From an uncultured Burkholderiales bacterium (GTDB lineage: Bacteria > Pseudomonadota > Gammaproteobacteria > Burkholderiales > Burkholderiaceae_E): 43,724 nucleotides of DNA. Positions 7,400 through 16,542 of the stretch are shown piece after piece. Within the stretch, counting starts at the first letter, position 1. Each line of letters starts with the position of its first letter. The position numbers and the translations under genes were made by a program. The notes below the pieces were generated by a model that had not been told where the DNA came from, searched no databases, and was given only the letters and a program-made list of their open reading frames with translations. The DNA lies in NCBI GenBank assembly GCA_902826305.1, contig CADEEH010000027.1, positions 1 through 43,724 of the forward strand. Direction: 5' to 3'.

Positions 7400-8251
7400 A
7401 TGCGTGGCAGTCGAGGAATCGTGATGCTGGGCCTGTCCCTCGTGGCGGGACTGGCGGCCGTGGTGCTGGCCGGCCGCTGGCTGAACGAACAGAGCGTGAG
7501 TGCACAGGGCCAGGTCGTCGTCGCGACCCGCGACCTCGAGCTGGGCCAGCCGCTGGACGGAACGATGCTCAAGTCGGTGCCCTGGCCGGGTGATGCGATG
7601 CCCGCCGGTTCCTTCCGCGACGTCGTCGCGCTCGACGGCCGGGTGCTGAAGACGGTGGTGCTGAAAGGCGAGCCGATCCTGGATCCGAAACTGGCGCCGG
7701 TCGGCACCAAGGGCGGTCTGTCGGCGGTCATCGGCCAGGGCCGCCGCGCCATCACCGTCAAGGTCAACGAGGTGGTCGGCGTCGCCGGCTTCGCGTTGCC
7801 GGGCAACTACGTCGATGTGCTGGTCGCCACGCAGGACGACAAGGACAAGCCGGTCTCCAAGATCGTGCTCGAGCGCATCCTGGTGCTGGCGGTCGCGCAG
7901 GAAGCGAGCCGTGACGACACCAAGCCGCGGGTGGTCAACGCGGTCACGCTCGAAGTGACACCGGAGCAGGCCGAGCGGCTGGACCTCTCCCGCAGCGTCG
8001 GCACCCTGTCGCTGGTGCTGCGCAACCAGATCGACAACGTGGCCGCGTCCACCGACGGCGCCCGCAAGGCCGACCTGCTCGCCCGGGTCGGCATCGAGGA
8101 AGTGGCCCCGACGCCGGCAGTGCAGACCAAGCCCGCGGCCGCCACCAAGCCGCGTCCGAAACAGGCCGCCCGCCCCGCGACCGCACCGGCCGTCGTCGCC
8201 GAGCGCGTCGAGGTGATCCGCGGCGTGCAGCGCTCCAATACCGATCTCTGA
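7400..8251 (+). CDS. cpaB: Flp pilus assembly protein RcpC/CpaB (SAF domain)
   Basis: This 283-residue protein has one N-terminal membrane helix (about residues 9-25) with the rest in the periplasm. The segment VVATRDLELGQPLDGTMLK begins the SAF/CpaB fold (about 37-100), followed by the RcpC domain with ITVKVNEVVGVAGFALPGNY around 115-135, a region typical of CpaB proteins. The C-terminus is rich in Ala, Pro and Lys. RcpC/CpaB binds the secretin complex and cell wall and helps gate or stabilise the outer-membrane channel. It precedes the secretin gene by 16 bp, the usual order in Tad loci. Confidence 0.9.
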   Translation: MRGSRGIVMLGLSLVAGLAAVVLAGRWLNEQSVSAQGQVVVATRDLELGQPLDGTMLKSVPWPGDAMPAGSFRDVVALDGRVLKTVVLKGEPILDPKLAPVGTKGGLSAVIGQGRRAITVKVNEVVGVAGFALPGNYVDVLVATQDDKDKPVSKIVLERILVLAVAQEASRDDTKPRVVNAVTLEVTPEQAERLDLSRSVGTLSLVLRNQIDNVAASTDGARKADLLARVGIEEVAPTPAVQTKPAAATKPRPKQAARPATAPAVVAERVEVIRGVQRSNTDL

Positions 8252-8267
8252 AACCGGAACCGCCTCC

Positions 8268-9998
8268 ATGAAACGCATCCAGACCCCCGCTCGCGGCATG
8301 ACCCTGTCGCACAAGCCGCTCGTCCTGATCCTCGGCGCGGCGTTCACGACTGCGGCGCTCGCCGAGCAGGCCGCGGCGCCCGGGACCGGCAACTCGCCGT
8401 CGGTGATCTACCTGCCGTCGAGTCAGCCGGTGGCGATGTCGGTGACCGACACCCCGGTCGCCGCGGCGCCCGAAGTCAAGAAGGGCGTGCCGGGCAAGCC
8501 GGCCGGCTCCAAGCCGCAGTCGCAGCCGTTCACCCCCGGCGCCACGCCGCAGCAGGCGGCGGCCCCCGAGAGCAGCATGCCCTCGGAGATCGGCCCGGCG
8601 ATGTCGCTGGTGGTCGGCAAGTCGACGCTGATCCGGCTGGCTGATCCGATCGAACGGATCTCGGTCGGCAATCCGGCGATCGCCGACGTCACGATGATCA
8701 ACTCGCGCGAGTTGTACCTGCTCGGCAAGACGTTCGGCTCGACCAACGTGATGATGTGGCGCAAGGGCGGGCCGACGACGATCATCGACGTCGCCGTGTC
8801 GGCCGACGCCAGCGCGCTGCTGCAACGCCTGCGCACGCTGCTGCCCGAGGAGAAGGGCATCAAGGTCGAGGCGGCCGCCGATTCGCTGGTGCTGGCCGGT
8901 GTGGTCACCAGCGCCGTCAAGGCCGAGTACGCGATGCAGATCGCCGAAGGATTCATCCGCGCCTACACCCGTGGCATGACGCTGCCGGTGACCGCGGGCA
9001 ATCCGGTCGCGGCCCAGGGCCAGACGATCACCGTCGGCCAGGCGACGGCGAGTGCGGTCGGCGGCGCGCTGCAGACCGCCCCGCGTGTCGTCAACCTGAT
9101 GCGGGTGATGCAGCCGCAGCAGGTGATGCTCGAGGTCAAGGTCGCCGAGATCTCGAAGACGCTGCTCGACAAGCTCGGCGGCGGCCTGAACCTGACCGGT
9201 TCGAGCGGCTCGTGGCGCTACGGCATCGTCAGCGACCTGCTGTCCAACGGCGGCGGCGGCATCTTCGGCCTGAAGAGCAACGGCAACTCGATCAACGTCG
9301 ATGCCGAACGCAAGGACGGCCTGGTCAAGGTGCTGGCCGAGCCGAACATCGTCGCGATCAGCGGCCAGGAGGCGAGTTTCCTCGCCGGGGGCAAGGTCTT
9401 CATCCCGGTCGCGCGCAACAACCAGGCGACCGGCCTGGCGACGATCACGCTCGAGGAAAAGGAGTTCGGTGTCGGCCTGAAGTTCACGCCGACCGTGCTC
9501 GACGGCGGCCGCATCAACCTGAAGGTCGCCCCCGAGGTGTCCGAACTGGCCCAGGCCGGCTCGCCGTTCACCACCGTGGGCGGCATCACCGCGATCCTGC
9601 CCAGCTTCACCACCCGTCGTGCGCAGACCACGGTCCAGCTCGGCGACGGACAGAGCTTCGCGATCGCCGGCCTGATCAAGAACAACGTGACCGAGACCGT
9701 GCGCAAGCTGCCGGTGCTGGGCGAGATCCCGGTGCTGGGCGCGTTGTTCCGCTCCAGCGAGTTCCAGGGCGACCGCAGCGAGCTGATGTTCATCATCACG
9801 CCGCGACTGGTCAAGCCGCTGGGCCCGGACTACGCGCTGCCCACCGACGCGTACACGCCGCCCAGCCGCACCGAGTTCTTCGTCAACGGCCAGCTCGAAG
9901 GGTCGGGCAGCAGCGACGTGCCGCCGGATCGTCCGGCGCCCGACAACGACGCCGCCGCCCCGCGCGGCACCTCGACCGGCGGCTTCCAGGTCAACTGA
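8268..9998 (+). CDS. cpaC: Flp pilus outer-membrane secretin RcpA/CpaC
   Basis: This 576-residue protein forms the multimeric outer-membrane channel through which the pilus leaves the cell. It starts with a signal peptide ending near LAEQ (residues 28-34). A BON/N-terminal secretin region (LIRLADPIERISVGNPAIAD, about 123-142) comes next. The C-terminal secretin domain ends with the highly conserved VPVLGEIPVLGALFRS-like stretch (here KLPVLGEIPVLGALF) and SELMFIITPRLVKPL. The Pro- and Ala-rich linker after the signal peptide is longer than in many homologues. It lies between cpaB and a small lipoprotein gene, which may encode its pilotin-like partner. Confidence 0.95.
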   Translation: MKRIQTPARGMTLSHKPLVLILGAAFTTAALAEQAAAPGTGNSPSVIYLPSSQPVAMSVTDTPVAAAPEVKKGVPGKPAGSKPQSQPFTPGATPQQAAAPESSMPSEIGPAMSLVVGKSTLIRLADPIERISVGNPAIADVTMINSRELYLLGKTFGSTNVMMWRKGGPTTIIDVAVSADASALLQRLRTLLPEEKGIKVEAAADSLVLAGVVTSAVKAEYAMQIAEGFIRAYTRGMTLPVTAGNPVAAQGQTITVGQATASAVGGALQTAPRVVNLMRVMQPQQVMLEVKVAEISKTLLDKLGGGLNLTGSSGSWRYGIVSDLLSNGGGGIFGLKSNGNSINVDAERKDGLVKVLAEPNIVAISGQEASFLAGGKVFIPVARNNQATGLATITLEEKEFGVGLKFTPTVLDGGRINLKVAPEVSELAQAGSPFTTVGGITAILPSFTTRRAQTTVQLGDGQSFAIAGLIKNNVTETVRKLPVLGEIPVLGALFRSSEFQGDRSELMFIITPRLVKPLGPDYALPTDAYTPPSRTEFFVNGQLEGSGSSDVPPDRPAPDNDAAAPRGTSTGGFQVN

Positions 9999-10027
9999 AC
10001 GAACGACACCGACAAGGACCACGAATC

Positions 10028-10366
10028 ATGATCCGCAACTTCCTGCGTCCGGCCGCGCTGGCCCTCGCGATCGCCGCGACCCTCGGGCTCGGCGCCTGCA
10101 GCGTCGCGCCGACGACCACCCAGGACGAGGCCGCCGCGCGCCGCGCGTCGACCTACGCCGATTTCGGCAAGGCAGTGCGCGAGGCCCGCGCGAAGCAGAC
10201 GATCAACCCGACCGCCGGCCGCAGCGCCGACCCGGTCGCCGGCGTCGACGGCGAATCGGCGCAACACGCGATCGACCGTTACCAGAACAGCTTCAAGGAG
10301 CCGCCGCGCACGTTCAACGTGCTCGGCATCGGCACCTCCGGCTTCGGCGTTGGCCCCGGCTACTGA
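10028..10366 (+). CDS. Small Tad-locus lipoprotein (CpaD position)
   Basis: This 112-residue protein has a signal peptide with lipobox LGAC at residues 21-24, so Cys24 should be lipidated. The mature part is short, hydrophilic and Gly-rich at the end (GIGTSGFGVGPGY). I recognise no domain. Its place between the secretin and TadZ is where CpaD or RcpB-type outer-membrane partners sit in other Tad loci, so a pilotin-like or secretin-stabilising role is a reasonable inference; it is, however, much shorter than CpaD. The start ATG 10028 is 29 bp behind cpaC and gives the only convincing signal peptide. Confidence 0.75.
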   Translation: MIRNFLRPAALALAIAATLGLGACSVAPTTTQDEAAARRASTYADFGKAVREARAKQTINPTAGRSADPVAGVDGESAQHAIDRYQNSFKEPPRTFNVLGIGTSGFGVGPGY

Positions 10367-10386
10367 TCATCAACCATCGGATCGTC

Positions 10387-11571
10387 ATGAAACTCACGCT
10401 GATCGCCGGCACCCGCGAGCGGGTCGCCGAACTGGTCGGACAGCTGTCCGGCGCCGGGGACGACGTGCTGATCGACGGCGTCGTCGGCTCGGCTCGCGAG
10501 CTGGCGGCCGCGATCGAGGGATCGGGCCCCGACCTGGTCGTGCTCGATCCGATCCGGCTCGGCTCGATCGAACGGATCGAGCTCGAGCGCGCGCTGGCCG
10601 GCGCGCCGGCGCTGCCGCTGATCCTGCTCTCGCCGGACCGCTCGCCCGAGCTGCTGTTGTGGGCGATGCGCGTCGGCGTGCGCGAAGTGGTCAACGGGGG
10701 CAAGGACGAACTGCGCACCGCGGTCGAGCGGCACGTGCGCCGGGTCGCCGGCACGCGGACCACGGTGCGCCAGGGCCGGGTGATCGCGTTCCTGCCGGCC
10801 AAGGGCGGCAGCGGCGCGACCTTCCTCGCCACCAACACCGCCTGTGCACTGGCCGCGCGCGGCAAGCGCGTGGCGCTGATCGACCTGAACCTGCACCTGG
10901 GCGACGCGGCGTTGTTCGTGACCGAGGCGCAACCGACCCAGACGATCGCCGACCTGTCCAAGGACCTGGCCCGCATCGACGGCACGTTCCTGGAGACCGG
11001 GATGATGCAGGCACGGCCGAATCTCTGGGTGCTGCCGGCCCCCGAGTCGCCCGAAGCCGCACTCGAGATCCGGCCCGAGGCGATCGAGAAGATCGTCGCG
11101 GCCGCGCGCGAGCGCTTCGACTTCGTGATCCTGGATGTCGGCCGTGTGCTCGAGGCCAGTGGCCTGCGCGGCCTGGACGCGGCCGAGACGATCTACCTGG
11201 TCGTGCAGCTGACCTTGCCGTTCGTGCACGATGCCAAGCGGCTGAAGAAGATGCTGCGCAGCCTCGGTTATTCACGCGACAAGCTGCGGCTGGTGATCAA
11301 CCGCTACGAACGCGGCACCGATGTCTCCTCGGGCGACGTCGAACGGGCGCTGGGCATGCGCGCCGACCTTCGGGTGCCCAATGAATTCGCGCCGGTTGCG
11401 TTCTCGATCAACCACGCGGTGCCGGTGTTCGAGCACCAGCCCAGGAGCGCGGTCTCGCGCGCGGTGCTGGAACTCGCCGACCGCTACGCACCGGCCGTCG
11501 TGCCGAACAAGGGCCTGCTGTCGGGCCTGACCCTGCGTTTCCCCAAGCTGACCTCCGCCCACGAGGCTTGA
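10387..11571 (+). CDS. cpaE: TadZ/CpaE localisation ATPase
   Basis: This 394-residue cytoplasmic protein has an N-terminal receiver-like domain (about 1-120) that keeps one acidic position (VVLDPIRL, Asp54) and a C-terminal MinD/ParA-like ATPase domain. The deviant Walker A reads KGGSGAT (139-145): the lysine that would follow the second glycine pair in KGGxGKT is replaced by Ala. A switch-type region [12 protein letters not shown] follows at about 169-180. Such atypical forms are known in TadZ proteins, which place the Tad machine in the cell, often at a pole. The stop lies 4 bp before the ATG of cpaF, so the two are probably translated together. Confidence 0.9.
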   Translation: MKLTLIAGTRERVAELVGQLSGAGDDVLIDGVVGSARELAAAIEGSGPDLVVLDPIRLGSIERIELERALAGAPALPLILLSPDRSPELLLWAMRVGVREVVNGGKDELRTAVERHVRRVAGTRTTVRQGRVIAFLPAKGGSGATFLATNTACALAARGKRVALIDLNLHLGDAALFVTEAQPTQTIADLSKDLARIDGTFLETGMMQARPNLWVLPAPESPEAALEIRPEAIEKIVAAARERFDFVILDVGRVLEASGLRGLDAAETIYLVVQLTLPFVHDAKRLKKMLRSLGYSRDKLRLVINRYERGTDVSSGDVERALGMRADLRVPNEFAPVAFSINHAVPVFEHQPRSAVSRAVLELADRYAPAVVPNKGLLSGLTLRFPKLTSAHEA

Positions 11572-11575
11572 TGCC

Positions 11576-12946
11576 ATGTCGCTACGCGAACGTCTGAACT
11601 CGATCCATCTGGTGGCCGGCGGTGGCGCGGCGGCCGCGGCCGTGCCGGCGGCACCGGCCGCCGAATCGCTGGGCGCCGGTTACCAGCAGCTGCGCACCGA
11701 GCTGCATCGCCAGCTGCTCGATCGCATCGACCTGGACGTGATGGGTGCGATGCCCGCCGACCGGCTGCGCGACGAGCTGCGCCAGCTGGTCGAACGGCTG
11801 ATCAGCGAGACCGGTGTCGCGCTGAACGCGCTGGAACGCAAGCGGCTGGTGCTGGACATCCAGCACGAGATCATGGGCCTGGGGCCGCTCGAGCCGCTGC
11901 TCACCGATCCGTCGGTGTCGGACATCCTGGTCAACACCCACAGCCAGGTCTACGTCGAACGCGCCGGCAAGCTCGAACTGACCGGCGTGCGCTTCGACAG
12001 CGACGAGCACCTGATCAAGATCATCGACAAGATCGTCTCGCGGGTCGGTCGCCGGATCGACGAGTCGAGCCCGATGGTCGATGCCCGCCTGCCGGACGGC
12101 TCGCGGGTCAACGCGATCATCCCGCCGCTGGCGATCGACGGCCCGGTCCTGTCGATCCGTCGCTTCGCGACCGTGCCGCTGAAGATGGACGACCTGGTCC
12201 GCAACAAGACGATCACCGCCGAGATCGCCGAACTGCTCGCCGGCATGGTGCGCGCGCGGCTGAACGTGCTGATCTCCGGGGGCACCGGTTCGGGCAAGAC
12301 CACGCTGCTCAACGTGCTGTCCGCGTGCATCCCGGTCACCGAACGCGTGGTGACGATCGAGGACGCGGCCGAGCTGCAGCTGCAGCAGCCGCACGTGGTG
12401 CGGCTGGAGACCCGTCCGCCGAACATCGAGGGTCGCGGCGAGGTCACCCAGCGTTCGCTGGTGCGCAACAGCCTGCGCATGCGTCCGGACCGGATCATCG
12501 TCGGCGAGGTCCGCGGCGCCGAGACGTTCGACATGCTGCAGGCGATGAACACCGGCCACGAGGGCTCGATGGCCACCGTGCACGCGAACACCCCGCGCGA
12601 CGCGCTCTCCCGGCTCGAGAACATGCTCGGCATGGCCGGCCTGGCGCTGCCGACCAAGGCGATGCGCCAGCAGATCACCTCCGCGCTGACCGTCATCGTC
12701 CAGGTCGCGCGGCTCGCCGACGGCCAGCGCAAGGTGACCAACATCGCGGAGATCACCGGCATGGAAGGTGAGATCGTCACGATGCAGGACATCTTCACGT
12801 ATCGCCAGACCGGCATGGATGCCAACGGCGCGGTGCGCGGGCGTTTCCATGCGAGCGGCGTGCGGCCGAAGTTCCTCGACCGGCTCAAGGCCTACGGCAT
12901 CCGGATGCCCGAGGAACTGTTCGATCCGGCACGGATCTCGGAATAG
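11576..12946 (+). CDS. cpaF: Tad pilus motor ATPase TadA/CpaF
   Basis: This 456-residue hexameric ATPase of the secretion superfamily drives pilus extension and perhaps retraction. The N-terminal part carries the usual [19 protein letters not shown]-type segment (102-120). Walker A is GGTGSGKTT at 235-243, the Asp box [11 protein letters not shown] at 259-269, Walker [10 protein letters not shown] at 306-314, and the His box lies in [16 protein letters not shown], about 325-340. All catalytic features are intact, so it should be active. It sits directly behind cpaE and 16 bp before tadB, its inner-membrane partner. Confidence 0.96.
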   Translation: MSLRERLNSIHLVAGGGAAAAAVPAAPAAESLGAGYQQLRTELHRQLLDRIDLDVMGAMPADRLRDELRQLVERLISETGVALNALERKRLVLDIQHEIMGLGPLEPLLTDPSVSDILVNTHSQVYVERAGKLELTGVRFDSDEHLIKIIDKIVSRVGRRIDESSPMVDARLPDGSRVNAIIPPLAIDGPVLSIRRFATVPLKMDDLVRNKTITAEIAELLAGMVRARLNVLISGGTGSGKTTLLNVLSACIPVTERVVTIEDAAELQLQQPHVVRLETRPPNIEGRGEVTQRSLVRNSLRMRPDRIIVGEVRGAETFDMLQAMNTGHEGSMATVHANTPRDALSRLENMLGMAGLALPTKAMRQQITSALTVIVQVARLADGQRKVTNIAEITGMEGEIVTMQDIFTYRQTGMDANGAVRGRFHASGVRPKFLDRLKAYGIRMPEELFDPARISE

Positions 12947-12962
12947 GACCGGGGATACCGAG

Positions 12963-13937
12963 ATGGACTTCGAATACGTCGTCTTCCTGCTGGTCTCGTT
13001 CCTCGCCGTCGTCCTGCTGCTCGAGGGCGTCTACCTGGTCTGGCGCGACTGGCGCGGCGCCGAGGTCCGCCAGCTCGACCGGCGGCTGCGCCGGCTGACC
13101 GGCCAGACGCGCGAACGCGCCAAGGGTGTGCTGCTCAAGAACGACGAGGACGAGCGCGCGATGAGGGTCGACCGGCTGCTGCGCCAGCTGCCGCGCTTCG
13201 ATACGCTGTCGGACATCACGCGCCAGGCGGGTCTGTCGATCGGGGCGACCCAGTTCCTGGTCAACGTCGCGCTGGCCGCACTCGCGGTCGGTCTGCTGGC
13301 CCTGATCTTCAAGGTCGGTGTCCTGCTGGCGATGATGCTGTCGCTGGCGACCGTGCTCGGCGCGTTCGCCTGGCTGGCCAGCACCCGCCGGCGGCGCCTG
13401 GAGGCGATCGAGAAGCAGCTGCCGGACGCGGTCGAACTGATCGCCCGCTCGCTTCGCGCCGGTCACGCGCTGTCGCCGAGCCTGCAGATGGTCGCCGAGG
13501 AACTGCCCGAGCCGATCGCCCGTGAATTCCGCATCACCGCCGAGGAAGTGACGTTCGGCATCTCGCTGAACGAGGCGATGACCCAGCTCGCGCGCCGGGT
13601 GCCGCTGGACGACGTCCGCTTCTTCGTGATCGCGGTGATCCTGCAGCGCGAGACCGGCGGCAACCTGGCCGAGATCCTGGACAACATCGGCCATCTGATC
13701 CGCGAGCGCTTCAAGCTGCTCGGCAAGGTCCGTGTCCTGACTGCCGAAGGCAGGCTGTCGGCGTGGATTCTGACACTGCTTCCGTTCGGCACCGCGGTGA
13801 TGATCCAGGTGGTGAGCCCCGGATTCATGTCGGTGCTGTGGACCGATCCGATGGGGTTCAAGCTGGTGCTCTGCGCCGGCGCCGCGATGGCGGTCGGGAT
13901 CGTCTGGATGTGGAACCTGGTCAAGATCCGCGTCTAG
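12963..13937 (+). CDS. tadB: Tad inner-membrane platform protein TadB
   Basis: This 324-residue type II secretion F-domain (T2SSF) protein couples the CpaF motor to pilin insertion. Membrane helices are visible at the N-terminus (about 6-26), near 95-140 and at the C-terminus (about 264-320). The T2SSF core with DAVELIARSLRAGHALSPSL lies around residues 153-172 and RETGGNLAEILDNI around 230-245. ATG 12963 follows a GGGGATACCGAG leader; the frame is open further upstream inside cpaF, but this start gives the expected N-terminal helix. It forms a pair with TadC. Confidence 0.93.
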   Translation: MDFEYVVFLLVSFLAVVLLLEGVYLVWRDWRGAEVRQLDRRLRRLTGQTRERAKGVLLKNDEDERAMRVDRLLRQLPRFDTLSDITRQAGLSIGATQFLVNVALAALAVGLLALIFKVGVLLAMMLSLATVLGAFAWLASTRRRRLEAIEKQLPDAVELIARSLRAGHALSPSLQMVAEELPEPIAREFRITAEEVTFGISLNEAMTQLARRVPLDDVRFFVIAVILQRETGGNLAEILDNIGHLIRERFKLLGKVRVLTAEGRLSAWILTLLPFGTAVMIQVVSPGFMSVLWTDPMGFKLVLCAGAAMAVGIVWMWNLVKIRV

Positions 13938-13974
13938 CGGGTCCGGAATCGGCAACGGCGAGTCGAGGACTGTG

Positions 13975-14919
13975 ATGGCATTGACCAACTATCTGTACCT
14001 GGCCCTGATCTTCATCGCGGTGGCGACCGCGTCCTACGGGATCGGGTTGCTGATCGGGCGTCCGGGTTCGGTCCGGCACCGGCTGCGCGACGTCGAGCCG
14101 TCGGTGCCCGGCACCGACAAGGGCGCGGCCGGCGCGCGCTGGCGCGACGCGGCGCTGCGTGCGGCCAAGCCGATCTCCCGCCTCGCGGCGACCTCGGAGG
14201 CGGAGACCACACAACTGCGCACCCGTTTCATGCAGGCCGGTTTCCGGCATGCCAGCGCGCCGGTGATCTATTTCGCCGCGAAGGCCGCCCTGGCGGTCTT
14301 CCTGCCGCTGGCCGCGGTGATGTTCGTCGACCTGAAGACGCTCGATGTGCTGGGCCTGGGCCCGATCGCATCGCTGCTGGGGCTCGCGGCGATCGGCTAC
14401 TACCTGCCCAACGGCGTGCTCGCCCGCCTGGTCGCGCACCGTCGCCGCGAGCTGTTCGAATCGTTTCCGGACGCGGTCGACCTGATCATCGTCTGCGTCG
14501 AGGCCGGCCTGAGCCTGGACATGGCGATCGCCCGCGCCGCGCAGGAGATGGAACTGCGCAGCCCGGCGCTGGCCGAGGAACTGAAGCTGGTCGGCGTCGA
14601 ACTGCGCATCGGCGCGACCCGCGAGCGGGCCTTGCGCAACCTCGCCACCCGCAGCGGCGTCGAGGAGATGTCGAGTTTCGTCGCGATGATGCTGCAGGCT
14701 GATCGGTTCGGCACCAGCATCGCCGATTCGCTGCGGGTGCAGGCCGACGCACTGCGCACCCGGCGTCGGCTGCGTGCCGAGGAGGCCGCCGCGAAGCTGC
14801 CGGTCAAGCTGCTGTTCCCGCTCGTGTTCTGCATCTTCCCTTCGCTGCTGCTGGTACTGCTCGGCCCGGCGATGATCCAGGTCGCCCGCGTGTTGTTCCC
14901 GATGATGACCGGCAATTGA
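13975..14919 (+). CDS. tadC: Tad inner-membrane platform protein TadC
   Basis: This 314-residue T2SSF-domain protein is the second platform subunit. It has an N-terminal helix (about 5-25), two central helices around 100-140, and a C-terminal helix (LLFPLVFCIFPSLLLVLLG, about 280-298). The cytosolic F domain includes FPDAVDLIIVCVEAGLSLD at about 163-181, the counterpart of the TadB core. GTG 13972 directly before ATG 13975 is an alternative start. The order TadB-TadC-TadD is as in other Tad loci. Confidence 0.93.
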   Translation: MALTNYLYLALIFIAVATASYGIGLLIGRPGSVRHRLRDVEPSVPGTDKGAAGARWRDAALRAAKPISRLAATSEAETTQLRTRFMQAGFRHASAPVIYFAAKAALAVFLPLAAVMFVDLKTLDVLGLGPIASLLGLAAIGYYLPNGVLARLVAHRRRELFESFPDAVDLIIVCVEAGLSLDMAIARAAQEMELRSPALAEELKLVGVELRIGATRERALRNLATRSGVEEMSSFVAMMLQADRFGTSIADSLRVQADALRTRRRLRAEEAAAKLPVKLLFPLVFCIFPSLLLVLLGPAMIQVARVLFPMMTGN

Positions 14920-14929
14920 GGAGAACGTG

Positions 14930-16162
14930 ATGACCCAGATCGCCCACGACAAGGCCCGTTCCGTGAAGACCGACAACCGCCGCGCTGCCCGGCGCGTCGA
15001 CGCCGCCCGCGGCCCGATGCCGGCCAGCAAGTTATTGATGATCGGCCTTGCCGCTTTCGCTGGCGCCTGCACCGCGATGCTGCCGTCGCAATCCGATGCA
15101 CCGCTTCGCGTCGAAGGCGTGATGCGGGTGAGCAACCAGGCGACCCCGGCGGACCTCGCGTATCGCGAAGGCCGACAGGCGATCGCCGAAGGCCGCCGTG
15201 CCGATGCGATCGAGCGGTTCCGCCACGCGCTGTCCCTCGATCCGGCCCACATCGAGTCGTACAACGGCCTCGGCGTCGCGCTGAGCCTGGAGAACAAGCC
15301 GCTGGAGGCGACCGAGGTCCTCAAGGGTGGTCTGACACTCGCGCCGACGGCGAGCCACCTGCACGCGAACCTGGGACTCGCCTACTACATGCTGAGTCGG
15401 CTCGACGAGGCGCAGGCGAGCCTCGAGAAGGCCGCCTCGGCCGACCCGAACAACCCGCGCGTGCAGGCGGTGCTCGAGCGCCTGGCCAGCCTGCGCCAGA
15501 CCGAGCTCACCGCCGCCGACAAGGTGATTGCCGAGCAGCGCGCCCGCAAGGGCAAGGCCCCCTATACCGTGATCACCGGCGCTCAGAACGACCGTCGGCT
15601 GATCCAGGTCGCACCGAACATCTTCGAGCTGCGCGATCCGATCGACTCGCGGCTCAAGAGCCACGTGACGGCGGTCGCCGAGGCGAACGCCGATCTGCAG
15701 CACGAGCTGCAGCGGCTGCAGCAGCGTGCACTCGCCGCTGCGCAGACGGCGGCGCGTGCCCAGCGTGCCGGCCCGATCCGTGGCTTCGAGGTCACCGACA
15801 GCATCGGCCAGCGTGAGGTCGCGTGGCTGACCGCACGGCACCTCTCCCGCCACGGCATGACACCCGAGCGGGTCACCGGCGACACCGCCGCGTACCAGCC
15901 GGTGCTGACCGAGATCCATTACCGCAAGGGGTATGCCGAGCAGGTCCGCCGGATCCAGAAATCCCTGCCGGTCAAGACGTATTCGGTCGAGCTGCAGCAG
16001 CTCGACCCGAAGACCAACGTCCGCCTGCATGTCGGACGCGACCTGGTCGGCCAGACCCCGGCACTGAAGCCGACCCGTCCGGCGGCACGCGCCGCGGGCG
16101 CGGCGCCGGCGGTCGCGCCCGGACCGCTCGGTCGCACGGGCGAGCCCGCGCCGCGCTCCTGA
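14930..16162 (+). CDS. tadD: TadD-like TPR lipoprotein with LytR_C-like C-terminal domain
   Basis: This 410-residue protein has a positively charged leader, a hydrophobic stretch and the lipobox FAGAC with Cys47. If translation starts at the internal ATG 15017 (residue 30), the signal peptide has normal length; the upstream ATG 14930 has the better Shine-Dalgarno sequence (GAGGAGAA). Tetratricopeptide repeats run from about 75 to 190 (for example SYNGLGVALSLENKPLEATEV, split over two helices). TadD lipoproteins help the secretin assemble. The C-terminal part from about residue 283 (IRGFEVTDSIGQREVAWLTA) resembles the LytR_C domain, which is often involved in envelope contacts. A Pro/Ala-rich tail ends the protein. 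It is the last gene of the Tad operon. Confidence 0.85.
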   Translation: MTQIAHDKARSVKTDNRRAARRVDAARGPMPASKLLMIGLAAFAGACTAMLPSQSDAPLRVEGVMRVSNQATPADLAYREGRQAIAEGRRADAIERFRHALSLDPAHIESYNGLGVALSLENKPLEATEVLKGGLTLAPTASHLHANLGLAYYMLSRLDEAQASLEKAASADPNNPRVQAVLERLASLRQTELTAADKVIAEQRARKGKAPYTVITGAQNDRRLIQVAPNIFELRDPIDSRLKSHVTAVAEANADLQHELQRLQQRALAAAQTAARAQRAGPIRGFEVTDSIGQREVAWLTARHLSRHGMTPERVTGDTAAYQPVLTEIHYRKGYAEQVRRIQKSLPVKTYSVELQQLDPKTNVRLHVGRDLVGQTPALKPTRPAARAAGAAPAVAPGPLGRTGEPAPRS

Positions 16163-16244
16163 CGCCTGCCCGCTCGACCGGCCACGCAGACGCTGGCCGA
16201 ACAGTATCGGCGGTTCCCCCGATGAGCCGGGGGTCGTGCCGCCG

Positions 16245-16258
16245 CGGGTGATCACCCG
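16245..16258. other. Perfect 14-bp palindrome between tadD and carA
   Basis: CGGGTGATCACCCG is a perfect palindrome about 83 bp behind the tadD stop and about 90 bp before the likely carA -10 box. No T-run follows. It could be an operator or part of a weak terminator for the Tad operon. The rest of the 380-bp interval 16163-16542 holds no gene that I can support. Confidence 0.4.
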
Positions 16259-16343
16259 TTGCGTCGCGGGCCGTCGGCTGGTCGGTGGGCGCGGGAACGG
16301 CACGGGTCGTGTCCACCGCCCGGGCAGGGCCCGAGGCGCCCTG

Positions 16344-16352
16344 TGCTAAAAT
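16344..16352 (+). promoter_or_regulatory. Likely carAB promoter (extended -10)
   Basis: TGCTAAAAT at 16344-16352 is an extended -10 element (TG, one base, TAAAAT), set in the only AT-rich patch of the interval. No clear -35 box is visible, which fits the extended -10 type. Transcription from about 16359 would give a 5' leader of some 185 nt before carA. That leader is GC-rich and can fold: CCGCGG-like blocks recur near 16470-16500. Confidence 0.5.
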
Positions 16353-16542
16353 TCCATAAATTCAATGGCTTCCGGCCCCACGTTCCGCTCGCCACGACGG
16401 CGCGGCGAGCGGCGCGTGTGTTGTCACGCGTGTGCAGTCGACCACTGACAGGCGCGTAGCGCCGACCGACCCGCGGCCCGCCGGACCGGCGATCCGCGGC
16501 ACGTGATGTCGGCGGGCGGCCGGGCCAACCAGGAGTTGTCCC

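Noticed and set aside
8756-10027. Long open frame in a second frame of cpaC, joined to the small lipoprotein gene
   Set aside because: It is Arg-, Gly- and Pro-rich shadow sequence from high-GC DNA. The secretin frame has clear homology, and the lipoprotein starts properly at 10028.
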